64,000 nt of DNA from Strongylocentrotus purpuratus (Eukaryota; Echinodermata; Echinoidea; Camarodonta; Strongylocentrotidae). Numbering within the stretch: the first letter of the stretch is position 1; each line of letters starts with the position of its first letter. Positions 1 through 30,706 of the stretch are shown in pieces. The notes under the pieces were generated by a model that was not told the origin of the DNA, made no database searches, and saw only the letters and a program-made list of their open reading frames with translations. Position numbers and translations under genes: made by a program. The stretch lies in the NCBI RefSeq assembly GCF_000002235.5, contig NW_022145609.1:34356630-34420629 (forward strand), given 5' to 3'.

Positions 1-3000
1 CTTACAAAACCACCAACTGGAAGGACGGAATGACGTACAAGATTAATTACTACCCTCCTACTACACAAAATAGCAGCATTTTGTTTCAATATAAAAGCAT
101 TATTTCCTTTTATAAAAAAATGCTTTTATTAAAGATGTTTTTGATAATGTGCATATAAACCTAACAATTTTTGTGTTTGATTCAGTATTACATGGCAATG
201 TTTGCACCATCTCTCCATATTTGTTACTCTAATATGGACCCATTCTCTTGCCAATCAATACCCAAATTAGTGGATTAGATAATGGGGATTAATTTTTGAA
301 AACATTGGTGCTGGGTAGTTTTGATGTTTTCATTGGTGGAGTTTGCTCAGATTAACTATGCAGAAAGTAAAGAGCGGGACTACATGGATACCAAGGCTCC
401 AGTATCAGTATAATAATCATAATTATTTGTTGTTGTAAATATGGAATATACAATTGTGCTAACTCTTCTGTTGCTTTACCAAATTTTGTAAACTGCCAAA
501 GCAAGTACCATGCACTCAGAGTTATGACATTGAATAATGGAAGATTTTAATTTTGTTTTAATTGTGGGAATACAGGAAGGACTAATATGTCATCTCAAAA
601 TTTTCTTTCTTTCTTTTCTTATCCCTTTTTTAATGGTTTTTTGTTTGTTTGTTGATTATGTGTTATTAATTCTGTATAAATTGTAAATTGAATTATTGTA
701 CTTGGTATTTTTTCATTGAATAATTATGATTTGAATTTGAGGGGTTTTCTTTTTTTTTCTTCTCTCCCAAGTACTTATGCATTTATGTGCACCATTTATG
801 AAGAACAAGGAAATTAGTATGAAACATTGATTGTGTAGTAATACATGATTGCAATCTACATGTACTCGCTCTGTTAGTGTCTACATGTACACATATTTAA
901 TTGTTAATTCTTCGGATAATGTTAGATTTTTTTCCTTCATAACACGGACACACTATATGATACATGTGCATGCGTGTATATGTTATGTGAAAAAGGGGCA
1001 TTGTATTGAGCAGGTTAAAGGGAGAGATCAAAATAAATGGCTATAAACATTGCTTGAGCAGAAGAATGTATATGATGTTCTGAGTTTAGACAATAACTAA
1101 ATCTTATCTGTGAATATATTTCTTGTTCAATCTGTATATACAATTTTTGCAAAATTATTGCCTGGTTCTGTGCCTCTTACTTTAGCTATTAAGCAGGTAG
1201 GATATTCTGACAAAACTTGGATGGAAATACATCCTTTTGCTTCTAAGCCAACTATCTACTTTATGAGTATATCTGGTGAGTGCCAGAAGGACTAATGTTC
1301 AGCTGACTGTACAAAACTTAAGACCTTTAGTCTCGTTATAATCTATAATTCGATGTTGATAATATGATGGAAGAATATCTCGAGTTATACTTGTTTGTAT
1401 ATGTTATTGAAAAGTGTGAAATATTATGATATATTGTGGAACATGTTCTATTTATTTTATTATATATTTATATATATGTGTTGGTTGATAATTCCTCTTG
1501 CACTGTTGTTTCAAATGTGGGCATCACTCTTGATGAATGTAAGAGTATGATTAATGTATTTCATTTGACAATTGTAAGATGGACCTGCATTACAAGATAT
1601 TCATCTCCAATCATGTACAGTGTTGCTTGATGTTAATGCACATGAATGCAAAACCATTTGTTTCACCATGTAATTTCTGAAGAAAGCAAAGTAGAATAGG
1701 AGGTGTACAGATTATCTGTTACAGATTAAGGAGGAAAAAAAATAGTTGTTATTGCGATTTCTTTTGCAAATGGTGTCATCTCAGAAATCAAAATAAGAGA
1801 CTGCAATTTTCCTAACCTGAGAGAACTTATTAGAAATAGCTTTCCCCTTAATCCCTCTGGTAGACCAGATCAAGAGCTTGATTCAACTGCTTTATGACTT
1901 GGAATATATCTTCACTCAAAAAGATTTTCCATAGGTGTAGATTTGGTCGAAGGAAATAGGATGGCTCAGATTCCTTGATTATCTTTAATGCTGGCAATTC
2001 TATCAGCTAAAATGTCAGCATTAGCATTTTAGAATAATCTTTTTAAGGTACCTTGATGGCATTTGAGTTAGTACCTGACCTGTACAAAGTGATGCACTGC
2101 CCTTCGTTTTCATTTGAGTACACTCAATCTGTTTTTTGAAATATTTTAAAGCTTCAATTCATGACAGTAAGATTTCTCATGTCCACTGCCCCCCCCCCCC
2201 AAAAAAAAAAAAAAAAATCTTCCAGCTAAGATAGATGTGTGTTTGTAATATTTGTTCATTTTTTTGTTTTGAATTGTTGGAAAGTAGCATCGTTTTTTAA
2301 AATCACGATTTGGTCCTAAATATTTTGTTTTTGGTATATTTGTTTATCTCCCGAAGTCAGCTCCATTGGATTAATATGCACACCATTTAGAGACTGTAAG
2401 AGCAGTATAATCGATGTACATGTAGGTACTTATCTCGATATTAAACAAAAAGGTGTCGGATGATCGATGGACAAGAAATCATGTCAATATGAGATAGAAA
2501 TGTGCTTTATCAATGTCTAACCTATGTAACCTATGTAACCTATGTATCATTCACACATTAACCCAGTAAACCACCCTCATGGAAAATGAAAGAAAGAAGA
2601 AAATAAAAAGATGGGGAAAAAATGCCAAAGCAAAGTAAAAAAGTTGAACAACTCAATTATCTCTGGATTAAAATAGCATCACCAACATGATGACTATCTT
2701 TGTTGCCAAAGGATCTACAACTCGACTTAATCTAGGATTTAAATGTTTATTTTTTATTTTTTATACTTTTGTGTATTAATTTTCTTTAACTCGTGTGGGC
2801 TTTTGGGAACAATATATACCTAATCTTAGCTAACTAAACTCAACATGTACAAGGTGGAGTAGTGTAAGGAATTGAATGCCTTACATTATGACACACGTTC
2901 GAACCCATATTATGTTTATTTTAATGTATTAATGTGCATCAGTATTATTTCTTTTTGAATGAACCATGTATGTGGTGCACCTGCAATGCTTGATTGTGGA

Positions 3001-4698
3001 TATAGTACACCATTTGTTAAAAACAAAGTGATAAGAAAATTTGTTATCTGTGTCCTACGTTTTCTGAAGCATGGTGGAATATTAAAATGATTATCACCCA
3101 AGCATTGGTTTCCTCGATTATTTGGTCTGATTGTAAATGCAAAGGAGAAATTGGCAGTATTAATCTGTGATCGTTCTAGATCATAGAAACGTAGAAGTAA
3201 TGTGTCAAGTATTGGCAAGTGTAACTGCATCACCAAAAAATCTGCCATGAAGAGCATTACGACAGCTTACCAGGACACATTTAAGTGAGCGATTTGAAAA
3301 TGATAGCAACGTTCACACTCACACAATCTTCAAGGAGATCAGATGTGCGTTTTCCTCTGATATTGTTCCCCCATTAAATATATCATTTGAAATGTCACAT
3401 TGTTTGTAAGATTATGTTATAAAATTTTCCTTTACTTTTACATTATTTTAACTCAATATATTTAGGGTGACAATTACGCTATCAAATGGGTGTTTTATCG
3501 ATCATGTTAAACAAAACGCTGATGAGACGATTCACCACAACCATGATGTATTGTTAAGAATGAAAATAGTCATGATGGTCAGTGTGCCAATATTGGATTT
3601 CAAATTGGCAATATATTTGTGTGAGCATTCGTTTTTTGGTGTAGTGAATTGTTTTGAATCCCTAACCCTTTATTTGAGGATGTGTAAAACAATGTAATAG
3701 TACAAGCCAAGATTAAGTGTAAGGATGAAACCAAAAATATGCCCCCTACCCAAAAGAGAAAGAAAGGAGAATAAAGTAAATGAAATATATTAAATCATAC
3801 AAAGGAAAAAGTTATGAGAATTTAAAAATTGGCAATGTGGTGATGTGGAGGATTGTTGGCTCTTGAGTTTAATCATGTACTTTTGCTGATGGCTACATGC
3901 ACAATCCTGTCACATATTAGATGTAATGGTTGTTAGTTGAATTTGAACACAGAGGGAAATGTACATGTAGATGTATTATGAACAGCAATGAAAACTCATG
4001 TTCAATGTGTTTGAGCTGGTTTTATTTTGTATATCATGCTTGTATTTAATTGTTTTCTTTTGTACCAAAACAGAAAAAAAAAAGGCATCATTATGGAAGT
4101 TGTAATAAATTATGAATTGGTCGATCTATGTGTAAAACTTACACTTGTTGAGGCAAATATTACACAACATAAACTGTAGATTTTTTCTATGCAAAAAAAC
4201 CCCTATTGTGTCAATTTGTGTTATTATTTTGTGTGTGTAAATGATCTGCAGCCTACACGTAGACTGTTGGGCTTCGGGGACCCAGTCCAAACCCATTGTA
4301 TAAACACATAAGAAAAATACGCTCAAATTCGACATTTCTGTTGCACATTTATTAGAGACCAGGCAGTGAATGCATGGAAGGAACAAGAAAACTGGGTCTG
4401 TTTTTAAATCAATGACGTACCTCCTCCGATGTAGTTCAAGTACGAGTGCTAGGTGCATGAGAACCACACACAAACTTACTATCCCTTATCGTATATAATG
4501 GTTTAATTTGCTCTTGCCGAACGATTTAATGTCAGTAACATCTTATATGCAATTCCTGTGTTAATTTCATTTGGACCCATGACAAAACGGTTGTATTAAA
4601 TTCAGGTATTGAGGGATGGATCACCTTTTAATTTCCAAGACACCATACTTTTTCCCTTGATTCAGTATACAGAAAGCATGCCACATAAATATGGAAGC
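1..4698. other. AT-rich gene-poor stretch, possible 3' UTR of a plus-strand gene
   Basis: I see no exon with coding character. The first ~50 bases are less AT-rich and could be the last codons of a plus-strand gene; two frames stop within them. The plus strand is then T-rich with scattered TGTA and ACATGTA motifs, as is usual in the sense strand of 3' UTRs. An AATAAA lies at 4104-4109. Short ORFs here are what AT-rich DNA gives by chance. A poly-C/poly-A run lies near 2189-2217. Confidence 0.3.
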
Positions 4699-6944
4699 TT
4701 TATTAATTTCAAATAGGTGAAAGACAGAAAAGAAATGTCACACGATTTCTACTTCAAACACAAACAGAACATCACATTCTTAACCTTTCCATTCCAACTA
4801 CCCTTTATACGGTAATTCTGACGTGCCCGATTGAAAATTCCTGAGAAAATGAATCAAAGATAAATTGTTATCATGTAAATCTTTGGAACAATTTTTTTCT
4901 GTCGGTACACAAAACCATAGCCATTACTTTGTTTTCTCCAATTGTGTTCACAAATCTTTACGAATTGTTACTAGCACACTGCTTAGACCAAACCAAACCA
5001 AAACAATCTTTTTCAATAAGTTTTAAATTTCAATGACCAACTTCTTGTAGTCCCACCTATTTTGATACCTAAACCTACGCTACAATAGTCTTGAAGAAAC
5101 AAAATCATACATGACCTTTAATTCTCTTTACCTTCCAAATAATAACATATAAATCATGCCTCCACATACATATTTGTAATGTTACAATTCTTTTTCAGCC
5201 ACACATGTATTGCTGACCGAACATACCAGCATAACAAAGATCTTGAATTGCATTAGAGATCTTTTTTCATACCTCAAAAAAATATTTGCAATGTTACAAT
5301 TCTTTTTCAGCCACACTTGTATTGCTGACAGAACATACCAACAAAATAAAGATCTTGAATTCATTAGAGATCTTTTTTGAGTGCTTTCAGCCAAGATTAA
5401 AGGTAAAGACCAGTATTGGAAACGCCCCAATTTCAAAAAATGAAATGGAAGCTCTTATTACCAATCATGTGAAAGAATATGTTTTGAATATTACATGATG
5501 ATAAAAATTAAACTAATTAAACTAATTGATATACCGGTATTTGGTAAATAAGTGTATCTCTCGCCTGTTGAGAGATATGAAATTCACATGTCGCGCACGT
5601 GTGTGTAGTCCCATATACATCTTTCTGTGTACAGTGCTTCTAACTTTATGAAGACTTTGCCAAATTTCTTATCATTTTGATGATTCCAGAACCTTGCAGT
5701 ACATCTATGCTAGATGATCAACCTTTTCTGATCGATTTCACAACGTTTCTTTCACAATGCAATCGCATGACCATAACTGGTCTTTAGCTTTAACCAACTC
5801 AAAATTACATAGATTCATGACCATAACAATTATTGCAACTTTCCTTTTAAACCATGCATAATTTAATACGAATGATAGAAGATGATCTATAAGACAAGAG
5901 GTATTCCAAAGGGCAGAAATAAGAACTGGTTTACAGGACTACTGAAAGGCACACATTTAGATATCAAGACAGAATGACAGAAATCAAATTCAAATATTGA
6001 TATAAACACATTCTAAACACGATTGCTGACATAGTGAGAGTGAGACGCATGGATGGACGGACGGACAGACAGAACCCTGGACAACGACACCATAAGAAAG
6101 AACATAATTTTCAAGTGATAACCTGAAAAGGGAAACAAACGGGAGACGCCCTTTCTGAGAAGAAAAGCTAGATTTAAATCAATATGTAAACCTTTGCTGA
6201 AGTGGTTGCTTCCCCAAAATATTCATAATTAATTGGGAATAACACGATCTACACTGAGTCACCATAGAGACGGATCAACAATAGTTTTGCATAGAACACA
6301 TCAGTAGAATTGTCAGCTTAATCCAAGCATTGGTCACATACAGATAAAAAAGTCACAAAAAAGGAAAGAATAAAGCAAAATAAAGAATAGATGTATCTAT
6401 ATTATTAAAGCACTTTCAAATATATACATATATCAAATCTAAACCTATAAATTGATCCCTTATCTAGATATTGTATTTTTCAGTATTCACAAAATGTCAA
6501 ATAAAGAACTGCCTCTAAACTGTTGTTCTTGTTGCATTAAAATAAACCATGATTGTTCTTGTCCCTAAAAGCCATTTTACGATTTTCTGAACATTAAATG
6601 ACTGTCCATTTGGATTTTATCCACAGGCTTTCTATGTCCAATAAAGTAGATGAACTCGTACTGGTAAAAAAAAAAAATCACTTTATAAGCCATGAAATAA
6701 ATAATGATCAAATTTCATTTGTATTTTAAATTGATTGTCAAAATTTAGGATGTCCTAAATGTATGCTCGATCGTCAACCAAAAATGCACTAAACATTATG
6801 GACAAAGAGGTCATCAGAAGTCCTAGTCTTCAACAAAGACATTCTGTGAATACAAAGCGATACAATCCAGAGAAGAGATCTAGCGATGAAGTGCCTAGTC
6901 TAACTAGCATGGGTCTTGTATCATCATCATCGACCATGTTGACA
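4699..6944 (-). other. Candidate 3' UTR of the neurolysin-like gene
   Basis: This lies directly downstream, on the minus strand, of the peptidase stop codon at 6945-6947. The plus strand is A-rich (minus strand U-rich), the opposite of the preceding 4 kb. TTTATT at 4699-4704 reads AATAAA on the minus strand and could be a distal poly(A) signal. No coding exon is visible. The extent is inferred from composition only. Confidence 0.3.
5170..5381. repeat. Two-copy tandem duplication, ~112-bp unit
   Basis: The units 5170-5281 and 5282-5381 share a TTACAATTCTTTTTCAGCC core, a GATCTTGAATT block and a TTAGAGATCTTTTTT block, with a few substitutions and small indels. The ORFs that cross it on either strand are by-products of the repeat. 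Confidence 0.85.
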
Positions 6945-26086
<19,142 letters not shown>

Positions 26087-26284
26087 CTAGTTGGAAGGGG
26101 AAAAAAAGATGTCAGCAAGTATACAAGATTTTGGATTCCAACTACATGTAGAAGACATAGTGATCTTCTGTTATCTTTGCATTTCCTTGTCCCCAACCTG
26201 CCTTGGCCCAATTTCTCCACACCCATATGTTCTCTATGATCCTTGGTTCCTTTCTTCACCTGTTCCTACACTATCTTGCCCTGT

Positions 26285-26560
26285 CCAGCGTTCTCCGATC
26301 TGTAAGTTACCCGCACCTATCATTCCCTGTCAAGATATGTACACCCAGCGTTCTCCTATCTGTAAGTTACCCGCACCTATCATTCCCTGTCAAGATATGT
26401 ACACCCAGCGTTCTCCGATCTGTAAGTTACCCGCACCTATCATTCCCTGTCAAGATATGTACACCCAGCGTTCTCCGATCTGTAAGTTACCCGCACCTAT
26501 CATTCCCTGTCAAGATATGTACACCCAGCGTTCTCCTATCTGTAAGTTACCCACACCTAT
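26285..26560. repeat. 60-bp minisatellite, ~4.6 copies
   Basis: The exact 60-bp period starts at 26285, 26345, 26405, 26465 and 26525. Units begin CCAGCGTTCTCC and differ at one position (CTCCGATC or CTCCTATC). Each unit contains TCTGTAAGTTACC. Since 60 is divisible by 3, several frames stay open and give spurious 175-190-aa ORFs. The last unit runs straight into the first copy of the large satellite. Confidence 0.95.
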
Positions 26561-26564
26561 CTCT

Positions 26565-26668
26565 AGCTCTCTGCACTCTTCTCAAACGCGACAACTTCCC
26601 CCTGCCTCCCCCCCTACACACAGGTGTAATCATATATCAGCTGGTGGTAAAAGGGTGTTGTGAACCTA
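26565..26668. repeat. First copy of satellite 1, cut off from its array
   Basis: A single monomer, AGCTCTCTGCACTCTTCTCA through the C-run to GGTGTTGTGAACC, the same as units from 31025 on. A 4.36-kb element inserted after GAACCTA separates it from the rest. Confidence 0.9.
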
Positions 26669-28862
26669 CAATACCGCCCAGAAGTTATTGGGCATGCGGG
26701 ATCGTGAAACACGATAAGAGGTTAGCGTGATTGTAGATGGGTTTTATCGTGTTTTTATCGTGAGAAACATCGTGATTTGTATTCATCTCTATCATGATTT
26801 TTTTCCTCAACTTGATCAACTCGCTAAATCCCCGATGCATATCGTGATATTTCCTTTTAGTTTGTTATTATCACGATAGAACTGCGCACAGCATGCTGTA
26901 TTTATACGCTTGCTGAGAAACTGCCGTTGCGCGATACGCCTGCTTCCTTGAATGGCCTGCGCATCCTCAAACATACCGATGCGCGCTTGCCACTGACGTC
27001 ACAATCACTTGATTATTACATCACAAAAGCGTGAATGAATGCTTTTTTCATTCCATGCATAAATACACGAGACAATGTGCTACGGGAATGTTTGGGATTG
27101 AGCATGCGGAGAGAAAAGTTATCCGATGAGAGAAGTGCAGAAACCAAGAACCAGGTGTCTTGGCCTTCACCACGATACGAATCTTTTTTTATTTGAGGGG
27201 GGGGGGAGGAATGTTTGGGATAGCTCATGGCAGAGGAGATCCGAGAGTTTATCAAGAGTTAGACCGAAAGCTTCAGTCTCTAATCTCGACGGCTATTCCG
27301 CTTATGTTTAATCCGAGAAAGACTTGTCGTTAACATTATTTGTTGTGCAGCCATCTTGATTTGAGTTAATGAATGCTCATTTTTTTTCCCGGACGTCCGA
27401 TACCTACATGTACGTACGAGTCAGCACGGCTTGACCCGGTGATATTTTGATATTCATAAACGCGTGATCTAATTCGCCTAAATTTCGCCATTGCAATTAC
27501 TTGATTAAAATTTTAAGAATTTTAAGAAATATACATACTTTCTTATGTCCGATTTATTGATCGGAAAATTAGATCTAAATAAGGAAAAACGGGAAGAAAA
27601 GAAAGGCTCATTCCCCCCCCCCCCCCCCCTTGCGCGCCGTAAGGCTCACCGTCTGTGTATGAGGAATGTTGACAAATGTAAGATTTATCAAAGAGTAATG
27701 ACCCATATCAGATGGTTATTTCTGTCTAATCGAGAGTATTCATCATTACATGTACATATCAGATCTAATATGTGGGTAGAATCTTAGAATTTATGGATAA
27801 ATGCGGCTGTTATTTCTAGAAAAAGTATGTGTATGTTGTGAGATTTTCAGGAAGGCATGAAGAATTAAGGGAAGAGGAGAGAAGAGGTGGAGGGGTACCG
27901 TTAGTGTGACAGGAGATAAAAGAAAGAGGGAAGGGAGTGAAGTGTGAAATATATCAGACAAATATAATTAAGAGAGATAGAGAATTGAAAATTAACAGAA
28001 TAAATAAAGGATCCGTAACTCTAAATAAAAATAAATTTATTATTATTTTATTCATTCATAATACCAATCGGTTAATCCTGGCCCTACACATTACAAATTT
28101 TGCCACAGACCGCAAACGGCATTTTCATAAACCAGTATTATCAAAAACAAAAGCAACGCGATCTCGATCAGCCAATGTACCTCGTGGTCCACAAAGTAGT
28201 TGAAATTTGATATGTAGTGCGCGCGCTCAGGGATTCCCGGAATTCAGGTCATGTTATTTTGGAAAACCAAGCTAAATACATGTACACATACCTGGGTTGG
28301 CAAGCTCCCGTAATCAAAATTGGAGTAATACATAAGGAAATAACAAAGAAATACACGAGGATTGAGGACAAAATATAAAATGATAGAAAGAAATCTAAGA
28401 AAAACATAAAGTATTAAAACACATTTATGAAGGAATAAACCAGAAGAATGATTAATAATGATAATAATAATAATAATAAATAATAATGGCTTAACAAAGA
28501 TCTATATATGGTAAAAAATAAGGATAAACAACAAAACAATGATTGATCAAATTGATAGCAAGAAAAACAAGGAATTAAACGAAGGGGGTGATTGTGCAAG
28601 GGGGTAATTCTCCTTGAACCGTAAGGAACAAGCGAAGCGAATACATACACATATTTATATTTCGAGAAAAGGTAAAACAAACAAATAAAAAACAGAAAAG
28701 ATGATGAGGTAAAGATTTTTAAAAATGCACGCGCTTAGTTTTCTCTCGAAGGTTCAGTCATCACTTCTATGATCATGTGATCTTACGGCGCGAACATGAT
28801 CTGTTTATACTAACTTCTGAGATAACCACATGTTGCCAGACACCTTGACTCCAAACCCATTC

Positions 28863-29350
28863 TTTAGAAACACTTGAAACATAATATGAAATGTACGCAA
28901 GCTCTCGTCATTTAAACATTCAATTCATTGGCGAAAATGGGATTTCCAATTGGTGAAGTTCTCTGCTTGTTTTGTGTGTCTATTTTATTTTCTTCTTCTT
29001 CCTTTGCTTCTCCCCTTCCCCTTTTTCTTCTCCTTCCTTTTCTACTCCCCCTTCTGCTTCTTCATCTTCTTCTTCCTTTTCTTCTCCCCTAATTCTTCTT
29101 TTTCTTCTCCTTCCTTTTCTTCTCTCCCCCCTCTGCTTCTTCATCTCCCCTTCTTTTTCTTTTCCTTCGTTTGCCCTTTGTTTAGAAACATGTGAAACAC
29201 ATTATGAAATGTACGCCTCTCATTCAATTCATTGGCGAAAAAAATTAGAATTTCCGATTGATGAAGTTCTCTGCTTGTTTCGTCTGTCTATTTTATTTTA
29301 TTTTAGATTTACTCTTCTTCTTTTTCCGCTCCTTCCTTTTTTTCTCCCCC
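28863..29350. repeat. Direct duplication, ~317-bp unit, with pyrimidine tract
   Basis: TTTAGAAACA---TGAAACA through GAAGTTCTCTGCTTGTTT---CTGTCTATTTTATTTT occurs at 28863 and again at 29181, followed by CTT/CCT-rich tracts. ORFs here are Phe/Ser/Leu/Pro runs with no protein character. Confidence 0.8.
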
Positions 29351-29368
29351 CCCCCCATCCCCTGCATC

Positions 29369-29647
29369 GCCAATGATACGAGATTGCTTTTAAAATTATC
29401 ATTTATTTTATATCCGATTGCGAAGCAGCAAACCATAAATGAATTGAATGCAACATCAGGCAAATTAATTGTAAATATTATTAGTGCGAATAAACGTTGG
29501 AGGGACTAGAACAGGAGGTATTATTGTAAAAATGTCCACAAAAATAAAACACAACTTCGCGAATGATAGTGATACGGGTCTGCTTTTAAAAATAAAATCT
29601 ATATCATATTCTAATGCGAAGCAGCAAACCATGAATGAATCTATAAG
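29369..29647. repeat. Direct duplication, ~190-bp spacing
   Basis: AATGATA---GCTTTTAAAAT followed by GCGAAGCAGCAAACCAT-AATGAAT occurs at about 29370-29447 and again at about 29560-29640. Confidence 0.7.
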
Positions 29648-30085
29648 GTTGAAAGGTTTGTTTTAATTCTTAATCTTAAATTGACTATCTCTTAACAAAT
29701 AATTGCGAATGTTAATCAAAGCCAAAGGCTGGACATACGAGAACATAATGAAATTCATCATCTTGTACTTCAAGATCACATAAGGAACACAATTCTACAA
29801 TTTCTAGAGGCTGACTTTAGTGACGGTCAGATGCAGACGGCAGGGCAGCTTACTATTACCACATCGATATTTACAAAGAGATATTCTATCAGTGAAATCC
29901 AACTTTAACATATATTCTTCCAAATCGATTGCCTGTTTAAAATTCTGTAATTGAAACATGAACGATATACATGTTTATATACCTCACTTAAGTAATCCAG
30001 CAATCTGATTGGTCGAAATTGCATTCATAAACTTTAACTGTTCCCGAAAATTCCCGGTAACCATGGTTAAAAAACAGTTCAAAAT

Positions 30086-30107
30086 CCCAATAACCATGGT
30101 TATTGGG
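30086..30107. repeat. Perfect 22-bp palindrome
   Basis: Centred on AACCATGGTT and extended to CCCAAT/ATTGGG. The AACCATGGTTA core recurs at about 30057-30069, and CCATGGTTACC at about 30123. Confidence 0.9.
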
Positions 30108-30460
30108 AAAATAGGTCAGTCTCCATGGTTACCCCATAGGTTTACATGTTAAAAAATGGTCTGAGCGATCGAGGATACCGTACGTGTGCGAAGAATTGGT
30201 CGGTAATTTCAAAACAATTGAATCTCGATCGATCTTACCGACAATTTTATCTTGCATTGTTGACATGAAGACGAAAATAAACTTCCAAAAACAAAAAACA
30301 ACATCTGCCGATAGATCTTGATCTAAGTTCGTGCCAATATGCATTGCAAAAGTAAAAGAAGGGCCCGTTTAATGGAGCAGCGGCGAAGCATCGACCACGC
30401 GAAGCCGTTTTCAATTCATTTTAATGTATATATTAAAAAAACCCACTGTACGTGGTGACA

Positions 30461-30508
30461 GAGCACGCTGGCCGAGCGGTGTAAGGCGCTGATTGCAGAT
30501 ACCTCACC
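30461..30508 (+). repeat. tRNA-Leu/Ser-like 5' half (A-box), probable SINE or tRNA relic
   Basis: GCTGGCCGAGCGGTGTAAGG is the D-arm and A-box of a class II tRNA (Leu/Ser type). No anticodon arm with a matching 3' half, variable arm or T-arm follows; a run of about 24 T starts at 30516. It is a partial tRNA-derived sequence, not a working tRNA gene. Confidence 0.65.
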
Positions 30509-30539
<31 letters not shown>

Positions 30540-30557
30540 GGCATATAAAAGTATTAA

Positions 30558-30706
30558 TGACTGCTTTAATATTCGAGAAATAGTTGTTTTTATACGCTCT
30601 CGGGAAGGTTACAATTGGGCTATTCCCCTCGGCACGCCTCGGGTAATAGCACAATTCTAACTTTCCCTTGAGCGTATAAAAACAACTATTTCTCTCACAG
30701 CAGTCA
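30558..30706. mobile_element. Foldback (hairpin) MITE, 149 bp, TTAA target duplication
   Basis: The two arms are near-complementary along almost the whole element: TGACTGCT ... GAGAAATAGTTGTTTTTATA against TATAAAAACAACTATTTCTC ... AGCAGTCA. It is flanked by TTAA at 30554-30557 and 30707-30710. TTAA duplications are made by piggyBac- and Kolobok-type transposases. It is nested in the 4.36-kb element. Confidence 0.85.

Noticed and set aside
26091-26730. 175-190-aa ORFs with 20-residue repeats
   Set aside because: Produced by the exact 60-bp minisatellite, open in more than one frame; no other coding sign, and they run into satellite DNA.
30461-30508. Functional tRNA gene
   Set aside because: Only the 5' half is present; the T-arm, variable arm and acceptor 3' strand are missing.
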